A DNA stretch of 64,000 nt from an uncultured Anaerolineae bacterium (GTDB lineage Bacteria; Chloroflexota; Anaerolineae; Promineifilales; Promineifilaceae): the NCBI GenBank assembly GCA_905479495.1, contig CAJQMR010000001.1, forward strand, positions 111,697-175,696, written 5' to 3'. Made by a program: the position numbers and the translations under genes. Shown piece after piece: positions 8,465 through 16,602 of the stretch. The stretch's first letter is position 1; each line of letters begins with the position of its first letter. The notes below the pieces were generated by a model. The model did not search any database, was not told the DNA's origin, and saw only the letters and a program-made list of their open reading frames with translations.

Positions 8465-8876
8465 TACTTCCTCCTAAAACAAATTGAAAAATATTCAGGC
8501 GCAGTTGAGCAACTTACGCCCAGGCAATAAATAAGACACTCGACTAGGAAATTGGTCACATTGGTCAGGTAATGGGGTTCATTGTTTTGTGACGTGCTGG
8601 AGAAATTGGCGTCTATGTGTGTACGTAAAATTTTATCAAACTTTTGTGAAAAGGTGCATGATGGAGCAGATTCAAGAGTCCTTTTTGGGATTAGGCCCCA
8701 TTGAACAAGCTGTTTTGGCTTTTCCAGTGCCAGTTACGGCAATGAGCGGCGGGGTGCGGAAAAATCGAATAGAATATCGTCATTTGCGCCTTTGCGCAGC
8801 AATTTTGCAGGCTGGCACTGAGTTAGCAGCTTATTTGCGGGAGTTGTTGGCCAGTTATGAGGAAATTTTTAGCGGC
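8465..8876. other. Divergent spacer ahead of the sigma-factor operon
   Basis: This holds the upstream regions of the HhH gene (minus) and the sigma gene (plus). An open frame continues upstream of the chosen sigma start to 8589, but the predicted peptide is not sigma-like, and part of it is a CATTTGCGCCTTTGCG phrase resembling a spacer phrase at about 12393. I see no clear promoter hexamers. Confidence 0.45.
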
Positions 8877-9464
8877 ATGGAGCAACCGACGCTAACAGAA
8901 CTATCGGATGCGGCGTTAATTGAAGTTTGCCAACAGCGCGGCACCAAGGATGATCGGCCGTTTCAGGAATTGTTTCGGCGGTATCAATTGGTGGTATGGC
9001 GCGTATGTTACAGTTATATGCGCAACCGCGAAGACGCAGAAGATTTAACACAAGAAGTATTTTTCAAGGTATACCGCAATTTGCATCAATTCGAAGGCCG
9101 ATCTTCCTTCAAAACGTGGTTATACCGGGTGGCCATCAACACATGCCAAAACGAAATTCGGCGGCGCGGCAGGCGTCCGCAAGAAGCCGAAACAGAAATG
9201 GAAACGGTTGCCGAAATTTTGCCTTCGGGCCAGTCGGTGGAAAAAGCATTCCAGGCAAGGCAAAGGCGGCAGTTGTTGGCGGAGGCGCTGGCCAATTTGG
9301 ACCCAGGCGTCAGTGAGATTTTGTATATGAAGGATATGGAAGAACGGCCGTATAACGAGATAGCCGATCTGCTGGACATTGGTGTTAGCGCGGCTAAAAT
9401 GCGCGTGCAGCGAGCCAGATTAGCGTTACAGATGCAATACCGCCTGTTGGATGGTGACTCATGA
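8877..9464 (+). CDS. ECF-type RNA polymerase sigma factor
   Basis: 195 residues from ATG 8877 (MEQPTLTELSDAALIEVC). Region 2 is seen in FQELFRRYQLVVWRVCYSY and NREDAEDLTQEVFFKVY, and the FKTWLYRVAINTC helix follows. Region 4 is seen in ILYMKDMEERPYNEIADLL and AAKMRVQRARLAL, a helix-turn-helix that reads the -35 box. The frame is open to 8589, giving up to 291 residues, but the extra N-terminus is not sigma-like, so the shorter start is preferred. The stop overlaps the next start as ATGA. The partner gene downstream is the expected place for its anti-sigma factor. Confidence 0.88.
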   Translation: MEQPTLTELSDAALIEVCQQRGTKDDRPFQELFRRYQLVVWRVCYSYMRNREDAEDLTQEVFFKVYRNLHQFEGRSSFKTWLYRVAINTCQNEIRRRGRRPQEAETEMETVAEILPSGQSVEKAFQARQRRQLLAEALANLDPGVSEILYMKDMEERPYNEIADLLDIGVSAAKMRVQRARLALQMQYRLLDGDS

Positions 9465-9835
9465 TCAACGAACCCCAACCACTTTCTCAAGAACTGCTGC
9501 GTCGCTTTGTAGCAGGAGAATTGGACGACACCGAAAATGAAGCTATTATGGCCCGCTTGGCCGAAGATGAAGCCAGCCTGGAAATTGTAGATGCGCTGTG
9601 GCAAGAACAACCGTCGCAAACGGCCGTCTTTCAACTGCCAGACCTGGAACCGGAGCAAGCTCAGCAGATGCGTCGTCAGCTCATTCAACATATTCATCGG
9701 GCTGACCTGGCCGTGAACATTGTCAAGATGGGGACAACCGGATTTGGCAGCGTGGCGTTGAGTCTGTTACGGCCGTTGCTCAACAATAAAAATCGAGTCC
9801 GCAAAAACCGAAGGAGACGCAGAGGAAATGATTGA
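9461..9835 (+). CDS. Putative anti-sigma-factor-like protein
   Basis: 124 residues overlapping the sigma gene by 4 bp (ATGA), the classical coupling of sigma and anti-sigma genes. The N-terminal half (LSQELLRRFVAGELDDTENEAIMARLAED) resembles the helical start of anti-sigma domains, but the zinc-binding His-x3-Cys-x2-Cys motif of ZAS proteins is absent. A weakly hydrophobic amphipathic segment lies around residues 85-108, followed by a very basic tail. The role as sigma inhibitor is inferred from position and the N-terminal pattern. Its 3' end overlaps the channel gene by 8 bp. Confidence 0.65.
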   Translation: MINEPQPLSQELLRRFVAGELDDTENEAIMARLAEDEASLEIVDALWQEQPSQTAVFQLPDLEPEQAQQMRRQLIQHIHRADLAVNIVKMGTTGFGSVALSLLRPLLNNKNRVRKNRRRRRGND

Positions 9836-10679
9836 TTTTGAGATTATCCAAAACGCAATCAGCAACATGATTGCCAACGCCATCGATTACGCCCCCCGTT
9901 TGGTAACCGCCCTCATCATCCTGCTGGTCGGCTGGCTGCTGGCCAAAGCCATCTCCACCCTGGTGCAGCGGCTGGGCGAAAGGCTGCGTCTGGAAGATCT
10001 GCTGGAACGCACTGGCATTAAGGCTGGCCTGGAAAAAGCCCAAATCAAGCGTTCTGGCACCCAGCTTGTAGGCATGTTGCTCTACTGGATCATCTTCCTC
10101 AACTTTATTCTAATTGCCCTGGAAAGTTTGGGGCTGAATGCGGCCGTAGAACCACTGCGCAACCTCATCGCCTTTTTGCCCCGGCTGCTGGCCGCCCTGG
10201 CCACGCTCACGGCCGGGGTGCTGTTGGCCCAATTCTTGGGCAAGGCAGCCCAAGCAGCTATGAGCGGCATGGGCGTAGAGTTTCATCAAGAAGTGGGGCA
10301 AGGGGTCAACGTGCTGCTCATCATCATGATTGTAATTGTGGTGCTGGAACAGCTAGGCATCAACGCCAGCATCATGACCAATATCTTCACCAACGTGATC
10401 ACCATTATTGTGGCCGGCTTGGCGTTGGCCTTTGGCCTGGGCGGCCGCGACGTAGCGCGCGGCGTATTGGCCGGCTATTACGCCCGCGAGCAGTTTGAAA
10501 TGGGCGACCGGGTCGTTATCGACGGAGAAGAGGGCATTTTGGAAGCGATTGGCACGCTCAATGCCGAAATTCGCGTCGGCGGTGAGCGTCTGATTGTGCC
10601 CAACACCGTTCTGACGGAAACGGCCGTCAAAGTGAAAGACACCGATTGGGACCAGCCGATTTTGGAACTAGATGAATAA
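9828..10679 (+). CDS. Small-conductance mechanosensitive (MscS-type) ion channel
   Basis: 283 residues. An N-terminal membrane helix is of the conserved MscS TM type (LVTALIILLVGWLLAKAI). Helices follow at about 85-105, 115-140 and 160-180, then the pore helix with small residues (IVAGLALAFGLGGRDVARG). A beta domain (MGDRVVIDGEEGILEAIG, LIVPNTVLTETAV) ends the protein. The family releases solutes on membrane stretch. Overlap with the preceding anti-sigma-like gene suggests the sigma circuit responds to envelope or osmotic stress (inference). An ACGGCCGT palindrome encodes the TAV near the C-terminus. Confidence 0.85.
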   Translation: MIDFEIIQNAISNMIANAIDYAPRLVTALIILLVGWLLAKAISTLVQRLGERLRLEDLLERTGIKAGLEKAQIKRSGTQLVGMLLYWIIFLNFILIALESLGLNAAVEPLRNLIAFLPRLLAALATLTAGVLLAQFLGKAAQAAMSGMGVEFHQEVGQGVNVLLIIMIVIVVLEQLGINASIMTNIFTNVITIIVAGLALAFGLGGRDVARGVLAGYYAREQFEMGDRVVIDGEEGILEAIGTLNAEIRVGGERLIVPNTVLTETAVKVKDTDWDQPILELDE

Positions 10680-10683
10680 AAGA

Positions 10684-10734
10684 AAATCCGCAGATTAGAT
10701 CATTAAATCTGTGTAATCTGCGAAATCTGTGGAC
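10684..10734. repeat. AATCTGCG-word repeat (copy 1), imperfect hairpin
   Basis: TCCGCAGATT (10687-10696) is opposed by AATCTGTGGA (10724-10733), with AATCTGTGTAATCTGCG words between. It sits between the convergent channel and peptidase genes and could serve as a shared terminator stem. Related copies lie at 12192, 16565, 20637 and 40100. Confidence 0.65.
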
Positions 10735-10735
10735 T

Positions 10736-12256
10736 TCACTCCAGCCACTCGGCAAAAAAGGCATCCAGTGGCTGGCCATAGGCCGCTTCCATAATTTCGC
10801 GGAACTGATCATCGCTGGCCGTACCGCCACCGTAAGTGGCAAAATAGGTTTTTAGCCCACTAAAGAACGCCTCATCCCCCACCTCCTGCCGCAGCGCATG
10901 GACAAACACAGCCCCGCCAAAATAGGTGTTAAAGCTAAACAACTTGGCCGGCGGCGGATCGCCCAGCGGAAAATCATCGCCGTTTTCCTCAACGGCCGAT
11001 TGAATCGCCGCCATTGCCAGTTCAAAATCCTCAGGATCATCCCGATTTTCCCACATCAGCTGCACATAGGTGGCAAACCCCTCATTGCGCCACATCTGCT
11101 GCCAGGAATCCAGGCTGACCCAATTGCCAAACCACATATGCGCCAATTCATGCATCACCGTCGTTTGTCCGATCATGTTGTTGGCCAGCAGCACCATCGT
11201 TTGCGTTTCCAGCGACACGCCGGACACATCAGCCGTGACAAAGCCAAACGCTTCATAAGGGTACGGACCAAACAGATCGCTCATCCAATCAATCGCTTCA
11301 CCCAAATAGACTGTGGCGGCGGCAAATTCAGTTTGCGCCCCCTCGTTGACATAATGTCTTAAAGGCACTCCATCTGGCGAGACAGCTTCCTGCCGCTCAA
11401 ACTCACCCACCACCACCGTGGCCAGGTAAGACGCCATCGGGAAATCATGCTCCCAGATGAAGGTGCTGCTCGTTTCGTCGTCAATCTGCTCAATGAGCAG
11501 GCCATTGGCTACGGCCGTTAGGCCTGCGGGTACCGTAATTTCAAAGCGATACGTCGCCTTGTCGCGAGGATGGTCGTTGTTGGGGAACCAGTAGCGCGAA
11601 CCATCTGGCTCGGACAACACGTAAATACTTTCCCCGTCCACAAAGCTCATCCCTACCGAGGCAGCAAATCCCACATAGCGAGACGGCCGTTCCAAAGGAC
11701 TCCCCTGATACGTCACAGAAATCGTAAATGGCTGCCCTTGCGGCAAAGATTCAGAAGGATCAACGATGAGCTTATCACCCTGACGTGAATACGCCACCGG
11801 GCGCATGTTCCACAAGACATCTTCAATGGTAAACCCGACAAAATCCAGAGCAAGCACGTCCTGATCTGGGGCGGTCACCACGCCGTTGATGTGAACCGTC
11901 CCCTCAACATTGTTCACAGTTGGATCGAGCGCCAGCAAAAGATGATAATCCATGACATCATATCCCCTGCTGCCTAACTCCGGCGCATACGGATCACCCA
12001 TGGAATACGCCACAGGGGGCGATGTGGGGCTGGCGGCGGGCACGGCACTGGGCGGGGGTGTTTGGCTGGGAACGGCCGTTGGCAATGGCACCAGCGTCGG
12101 CGTAGCGACAGCCTGGCTGATGGGGGTGCTTTGGATGGGGGTGGGTGTGGGAACGGCCGTTTCCCCACAACCAACCAGCAACCCCAAAATCAAAAAAATC
12201 TGCGCAATCTGCGGATAATTTTTCTTAATCTTTGCTTTGAACGCTTGCATTTTCAT
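10736..12256 (-). CDS. M1-family (gluzincin) metallopeptidase, lipoprotein
   Basis: 506 residues from ATG 12256 (MKMQAFKAK); an ATG two codons earlier is also possible, but GGGGA spacing favours 12256. The signal peptide ends in a lipobox LGLLVGC, followed by a Thr/Pro-rich linker to about residue 85. Then comes the M1 N-terminal beta domain. The zinc motif HELAH is near residue 370, with the third ligand Glu in NEGFATY 18 residues on. The usual GAMEN exopeptidase loop is replaced by GVSLETQT, as in divergent M1 members. It should hydrolyse peptides outside the membrane. Part of the signal peptide (KNYPQIAQIFLI) is encoded by an AATCTGCG-word repeat. Confidence 0.87.
   Translation of the reverse strand: MKMQAFKAKIKKNYPQIAQIFLILGLLVGCGETAVPTPTPIQSTPISQAVATPTLVPLPTAVPSQTPPPSAVPAASPTSPPVAYSMGDPYAPELGSRGYDVMDYHLLLALDPTVNNVEGTVHINGVVTAPDQDVLALDFVGFTIEDVLWNMRPVAYSRQGDKLIVDPSESLPQGQPFTISVTYQGSPLERPSRYVGFAASVGMSFVDGESIYVLSEPDGSRYWFPNNDHPRDKATYRFEITVPAGLTAVANGLLIEQIDDETSSTFIWEHDFPMASYLATVVVGEFERQEAVSPDGVPLRHYVNEGAQTEFAAATVYLGEAIDWMSDLFGPYPYEAFGFVTADVSGVSLETQTMVLLANNMIGQTTVMHELAHMWFGNWVSLDSWQQMWRNEGFATYVQLMWENRDDPEDFELAMAAIQSAVEENGDDFPLGDPPPAKLFSFNTYFGGAVFVHALRQEVGDEAFFSGLKTYFATYGGGTASDDQFREIMEAAYGQPLDAFFAEWLE
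12192..12224. repeat. AATCTGCG-word repeat (copy 2) inside a signal-peptide coding region
   Basis: AAAAAATCTGCGCAATCTGC here matches the start of the intergenic copy at 20637, but it lies inside the M1 peptidase gene on the opposite strand. Read on the coding strand it supplies the hydrophobic NYPQIAQIFLI part of the signal peptide. Confidence 0.75.
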
Positions 12257-12437
12257 GTCCATTTCCCCATACTGTTCTGGCAGTGCTTAAAAGTCAATAG
12301 GCCCGCCAGCAACGCCCATCAAAAGTTAACGATCTGAGCCTGTAGAAGCATTGGCTGCACGCCAAACTTTATTGACTAAAGACCTTTTCTCTGCACCTTT
12401 GCGCCTTTGCGTTAATATTTTTATCAGGAGCAATCTT

Positions 12438-13661
12438 TTGACCGAAAAACCCCGCCTGCGCCAACTTGATTTCCAACCAGTGTATCACCAGGGTGAACAA
12501 ATGTGGTATTTGCGCGACCCGCTGGAACTGTCTAGCGAACAGCTGGTAATGCCGCCCGCTCTGGCGCAGCTACTCCTTTTTTGCGACGGCAGCCGTACCC
12601 CGCAAGAAATCCATGCCGACTTTTGCCAGCACATCGGTCAGCCGCTCGATTTTGCCATCACCGAGCAGGCGCTGGCCCAACTGGATGCCGCCTGCCTCTT
12701 CGACAACGAGCGCGCCCGGCAAGCGCTGGCCTGGCAGCAAAATGAGTTCCGCAGCCAGCCCTTCCGCATACCGGCCCTGGCCGACTTGAGCTATCCAGCC
12801 AATCCGCGCCAGCTCACCATGCTGCTGGAAGATTACGGCCGTGAAGATCAACTCAACGGCTGGCAGCCGTGGCGGGGCCGGGCCATTATTTCGCCTCACA
12901 TCGACTACCAGCGCGGTGGCAAAGTGTACTCCAAAGTGTGGCGGCGGGCGCAAACGGCCGTTCTCGAAGCCGATCTTGTCATCATTCTGGGCACCGACCA
13001 CAATGGCGGCGCAGGCACCTTCACCCTCACCCGCCAGCCCTACGCCACCCCTTACGGCGTCCTGCCCACCGACACCGATTTGGTTGATGAATTGGCTGCT
13101 GCCATCGGTGAAGAAGCCGCTTATGCCGAAGAGCTGCACCACCGCCGCGAGCATTCCATTGAGCTTTCGGCCGTCTGGCTGCATTATATTTACCAGCAAG
13201 CGGGCATAGAGCCTAAGCCGATGGTGCCGATTTTATGTGGTTCGTTTCACCATTTTGTGATGAATGGGCATCACCCCGCCGAAGATGATTTGTTGGCAAC
13301 GGCCGTCGCCACCCTGCAAGCCGCCACCGCCGACAAAAAAGTGCTCATCGTCGCCTCAGTAGACTTTGCCCACGTTGGCCCCGCCTTTGGCGACGACTAC
13401 ATCATGGATGAGGCGCACCGCACCGCCCTGCGCCAAGCCGACCACAATCTGGTTCAGGCCATCATTCGCGGCGACGATGCCAGCTTTTATGACCAAATTG
13501 CCGCCGTGGAAGACCGCAACAAAGTGTGCGGCTTTTCCTCCATCTACCTCATGCTGCGCTACCTGCAAGGCACCGAAGGCGTCCAGGTCGCCTACGACCA
13601 CTGCCCCGCCGACGACGAGGATCACTCCCTGGTCTCCATCGCGGGTATCCTGCTAGAGTAG
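12438..13661 (+). CDS. amrB: AmmeMemoRadiSam system protein B (MEMO1 family)
   Basis: 407 residues if translation begins at TTG 12438 (TEKPRLRQLDF), which has AGGAG at the ideal 7-bp spacing. The frame is open back to an ATG at 12351, but that extension is made of a CCTTTGCGCCTTTGCG repeat phrase. The N-terminal third (about 1-130) is a winged-helix-like region. The rest is the MEMO domain with ISPHIDYQRGG, LGTDHNGG, RREHSIEL and ASVDFAHVGP, the His/Asp/Cys pocket residues of the family. Members accompany a radical SAM enzyme and an AMMECR1 protein; neither partner is in this window, and the function is uncertain. Confidence 0.85.
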   Translation: MTEKPRLRQLDFQPVYHQGEQMWYLRDPLELSSEQLVMPPALAQLLLFCDGSRTPQEIHADFCQHIGQPLDFAITEQALAQLDAACLFDNERARQALAWQQNEFRSQPFRIPALADLSYPANPRQLTMLLEDYGREDQLNGWQPWRGRAIISPHIDYQRGGKVYSKVWRRAQTAVLEADLVIILGTDHNGGAGTFTLTRQPYATPYGVLPTDTDLVDELAAAIGEEAAYAEELHHRREHSIELSAVWLHYIYQQAGIEPKPMVPILCGSFHHFVMNGHHPAEDDLLATAVATLQAATADKKVLIVASVDFAHVGPAFGDDYIMDEAHRTALRQADHNLVQAIIRGDDASFYDQIAAVEDRNKVCGFSSIYLMLRYLQGTEGVQVAYDHCPADDEDHSLVSIAGILLE

Positions 13662-13670
13662 GTTATAAAC

Positions 13671-14189
13671 ATGACCACCCCCACGCTTACCACAGAAAAT
13701 TTACGGTTACGGCCGTTCACTCCCCAAGACACCCCCGCCATGCATCAAATCCTAAACGGCCGTGATGTGCTCAAATATTTCCCCGGCCCGCAAACGGTGA
13801 CCAAGGCGCAAGTGGATCGCATGATTAATCGGCTGATGGCGCATTGGCAAGAGCATGGCTACGGCTTGTGGGCCGTCGAGCAGCACACGACCGGCGCACT
13901 GCTGGGGCGCTGTGGCTTACAGCGCATCCCCGAAACCGACGAAGTCGAGATAGATTTCATTCTGGACCCCGCTTGCTGGGGGCAAGGCTTTGCCACCGAG
14001 GCAGGGCAGGCCAGCTTGCAGTTTGGCTTTGCGCAGTTGAACCTGAAAGAGGTAGTGGGCATTGTGCATCCAGACAACTTGGCTTCACAGCGGGTTCTGC
14101 AAAAGCTGGGCATGCAGTTCGCCCAAGCCACCGAATATTTCGGCATGGCCGTCCACCGCTACACATGCCGGAGCATTTTTCTAGAGTAA
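13671..14189 (+). CDS. GNAT-family N-acetyltransferase (RimJ/RimL-like)
   Basis: 172 residues, 9 bp after the MEMO gene stop. The start TENLRLRPFTPQD and the acetyl-CoA-binding region CWGQGFATEAGQ (Q/RxxGxG/A loop) followed by FAQLNLKEVVGIVHPDN and SQRVLQKLGM are typical of the RimJ/L subgroup, which acetylates N-terminal or small-molecule amines. The substrate is unknown. It is cytoplasmic with no membrane segment. Two ACGGCCGT sites fall in the first 90 bp. Confidence 0.86.
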   Translation: MTTPTLTTENLRLRPFTPQDTPAMHQILNGRDVLKYFPGPQTVTKAQVDRMINRLMAHWQEHGYGLWAVEQHTTGALLGRCGLQRIPETDEVEIDFILDPACWGQGFATEAGQASLQFGFAQLNLKEVVGIVHPDNLASQRVLQKLGMQFAQATEYFGMAVHRYTCRSIFLE

Positions 14190-14225
14190 ATTGACAATTA
14201 GGCTGGTGAATGTCACAATGTTTGC

Positions 14226-16109
14226 ATGAGTACGGCCGTTCGTTACACACCACAAAAAAAGCAAGAACTCCGGAGCCGCCACCAGTTAGCCGACAGATTA
14301 ACTGAGTTTGGCTGGGTTCCAGTTGTCCCCGAAGATTTAGGCGAAGATTTTATTGTTCATATTTACCATGAGGGGCGAGCCACAGGCGTTAACTTCTTTG
14401 TCCAGCTCAAAAGCGTGACAAATTTAAACGGCCGTCGCAAAGGCGATTTCCTTACCTACTCATTTGAAGTAAAAGACCTGCTCCATTGGGAACAATTCAC
14501 CCTACCAGTAGTTTTAATTATTTGGGACGTTAAGCTACGCGAGGGGCGATGGGCCTTAGTGGATGATGTAATCAAGCAGTTGGATGAAGCCTCTTCAAGC
14601 TGGCGGCAACAACAAACAAAAACTGTTCGAATTTCCTGGCATAACAGCACAAATAATGATGACTTAAAAAGGCTAAAAGAAAAAATTGGGCAGTTTTTAT
14701 ATCCCAAACTCCCTATTGGATTATCGTCTGGCAATATCAACTTAGTTAAAGAGACACCATCTGGAGTAGAGTTAATTTATACGCAAGAGACTGGGCAAGC
14801 GCGACGCTTGCTAGAGACTAACGTGGAATTTATTTTCCCTGATAGTCAAGAAGGAATTTCAAACAAAGGAAAGTTTGAACATTTTATTCAAACAGGAGAA
14901 AGAGTTATTCTAAAGAACATCGGGACTAAATTTAATAATATTCCCGACTGGTACAAACGATTATTTGGAGATCTTCTATTAATAAAAGGTGATGTTGAAA
15001 TAAGCCAAACAATATCTTCTAAAAATGGGCCTCCAACTATATCAGCTAGTGTATCTATTACGGATAAACACGGATATACAGCACCTCTTCAACCTTTAGA
15101 CTTAAAGCTTATATCGGCCGGGAGTGAGACTGTTATTTGGTCTAATGAACATCAAAAATCAACTCCCTTACTCTTTACGTTTTTTATTGGTAAATACCAA
15201 GCCGAGTTTTCCTTATCTTTAACTGATGCCTTAATTGATTTGTTCGCAATTCGCGACTCCTTAAAGTTTGTTCAAACATTATCTGAAGGTGGAGAATTTC
15301 GCTTAATAAGCAGCGAAAATGATAAGTATGCATCTGGCACAGCTCTTCCTAATCCAGAATTAAGAGTCGATGCTAAATATTGCATGCTCATAGCCCAACT
15401 TTGTGAAATTCAAATTAGAACTGGGTACGTTTTTCGGGTAAACCCGTTTAAGGGATTTGATACACCGGAAGATATAGAAGCTATTCATGAAATTTCTTCG
15501 ATTATGAAGACCGGAAAGCTTGTGTCACATAAGCAAGAATGGATTGAAAGTGTACCAGTTGAAATGCTTGATAATATTTTTGAGGCACAAAGCCAAAGTG
15601 AGTACGTGAGTATTGGATCATATTGGAAAAGTAGTTGTTTAACTTTACTAAATCAAGAAATCGAACTTGGGCATGGTTATGGATTTGCTAGTGGGAAAGT
15701 TGAATTGAGTTCGAAGGAAGTTCAAGAGTTAAAAGTCACTCTATCGCAAGGAAAGCAGGTTCAACTAAAATTAACGGATGCTCAAATTATTGATGTTTTT
15801 CCATCTTGGTTTCTCTCGGAAGCAAAAAGAATAAGTTTGTTGTTAGCTGAAAAGTTTCAAGTTTCCTCAATTTATCTTTTTGGCTCCTTGGTTTGGGGAG
15901 ATTACCTTTCCCCAGAAACAGACATCGATCTGGCAGTTAACGGTATTGAACCGGGAAAGCTTTACAAAATCATTGGTTTCATAGAACTGGAAACCCAATT
16001 CTCCTTTGACTTAATTGATCTTAACGAGGCTTTGCCTGCACTGCGTGAGCGAATCTTAACGGAGGGGGAGTTGTTGTATGAGCGCGAACTTATTGCAGTT
16101 AGCGGATGA
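14226..16109 (+). CDS. DUF4365 domain fused to MNT-type nucleotidyltransferase (antitoxin-like)
   Basis: 627 residues. Residues about 8-155 match DUF4365, a restriction-endonuclease-like fold: GEDFIVHI supplies an acidic residue and FFVQLKSV the Q-x-K strand. About 160-530 is a middle region I do not recognise. Residues about 535-627 are a minimal nucleotidyltransferase: GSLVWGDYLSPETDIDL matches the GS...DxD motif of MntA antitoxins, with 11 rather than 10 residues between. MntA proteins AMPylate and silence a HEPN RNase, and the next gene, overlapping by 32 bp, is such a toxin. The gene is visibly AT-richer than its neighbours, and ACGGCCGT appears only in its first 210 bp, suggesting horizontal gain. 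Confidence 0.8.
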   Translation: MSTAVRYTPQKKQELRSRHQLADRLTEFGWVPVVPEDLGEDFIVHIYHEGRATGVNFFVQLKSVTNLNGRRKGDFLTYSFEVKDLLHWEQFTLPVVLIIWDVKLREGRWALVDDVIKQLDEASSSWRQQQTKTVRISWHNSTNNDDLKRLKEKIGQFLYPKLPIGLSSGNINLVKETPSGVELIYTQETGQARRLLETNVEFIFPDSQEGISNKGKFEHFIQTGERVILKNIGTKFNNIPDWYKRLFGDLLLIKGDVEISQTISSKNGPPTISASVSITDKHGYTAPLQPLDLKLISAGSETVIWSNEHQKSTPLLFTFFIGKYQAEFSLSLTDALIDLFAIRDSLKFVQTLSEGGEFRLISSENDKYASGTALPNPELRVDAKYCMLIAQLCEIQIRTGYVFRVNPFKGFDTPEDIEAIHEISSIMKTGKLVSHKQEWIESVPVEMLDNIFEAQSQSEYVSIGSYWKSSCLTLLNQEIELGHGYGFASGKVELSSKEVQELKVTLSQGKQVQLKLTDAQIIDVFPSWFLSEAKRISLLLAEKFQVSSIYLFGSLVWGDYLSPETDIDLAVNGIEPGKLYKIIGFIELETQFSFDLIDLNEALPALRERILTEGELLYERELIAVSG

Positions 16110-16557
16110 ATTAACGGCCGCTTTAACCGAATTCTCCAAAGTCCAGCAAATTATTCAAGACGCCAATGAGCGTATAGGTGAGCCGCCCCCCGACACATTT
16201 GAAATGTATGCTCTGGGTGGCATTCTGCATGATTTGTATCACGGTATGGAAGGAATTTGTCTACGTGTGGTAAAACAAATCGATCAGAGAGAGCCAATTG
16301 GCAGCAGTTGGCACCGAGACCTGATCGATTCTGTTAGCCACCAAATACCGAACTTGCGCCCAGCCGTCATCAGTGAAGAAACGGCCGATCTCCTCGAACA
16401 ATATCGCGGGTTTCGGCACCACTTTCGCCATAACTACGGTTTCGAACTCAGCTGGCCCAAACTTGCGCCGCCCTGGCGTGACGCCCCCACAATGATCCAG
16501 AAATTTATCCAAGACATCGAACAGTTCATCAGTTTCCTAAAAATGATGAGCAGCTAA
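16078..16557 (+). CDS. HepT-like HEPN ribonuclease toxin
   Basis: 159 residues, starting inside the previous gene with a GGAGGGGGAG ribosome site. All-helical, as in HEPN proteins. Residues about 111-121 read RGFRHHFRHNY, which contains the HepT catalytic signature R-x4-H-x-Y exactly (R, then HHFR, then H-N-Y). In known MntA-HepT modules the Tyr of this motif is the AMPylated residue and the Arg/His cleave RNA. The partner nucleotidyltransferase is directly upstream. Toxin activity is inferred from motif and pairing. Confidence 0.8.
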   Translation: MSANLLQLADELTAALTEFSKVQQIIQDANERIGEPPPDTFEMYALGGILHDLYHGMEGICLRVVKQIDQREPIGSSWHRDLIDSVSHQIPNLRPAVISEETADLLEQYRGFRHHFRHNYGFELSWPKLAPPWRDAPTMIQKFIQDIEQFISFLKMMSS

Positions 16558-16564
16558 ACCACCA

Positions 16565-16602
16565 CAAAAAATCTGCGCCAATCTGCGTAATCTGCGGATA
16601 AA
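16565..16602. repeat. AATCTGCG-word repeat (copy 3)
   Basis: Three consecutive words (AATCTGCGCC, AATCTGCGT, AATCTGCGG) end in ATAAATC. It fills the whole gap between the convergent HEPN toxin and acyl-CoA synthetase genes. Confidence 0.7.

Noticed and set aside
8589..8876. N-terminal extension of the sigma factor frame
   Set aside because: The extra 96 residues have no sigma-like sequence and include a repeat phrase; ECF proteins usually begin as at 8877.
12351..12437. ATG-initiated extension of the MEMO-family gene
   Set aside because: The region is a CTTTGCGCCTTTGCG repeat phrase, and TTG 12438 has the ribosome site.
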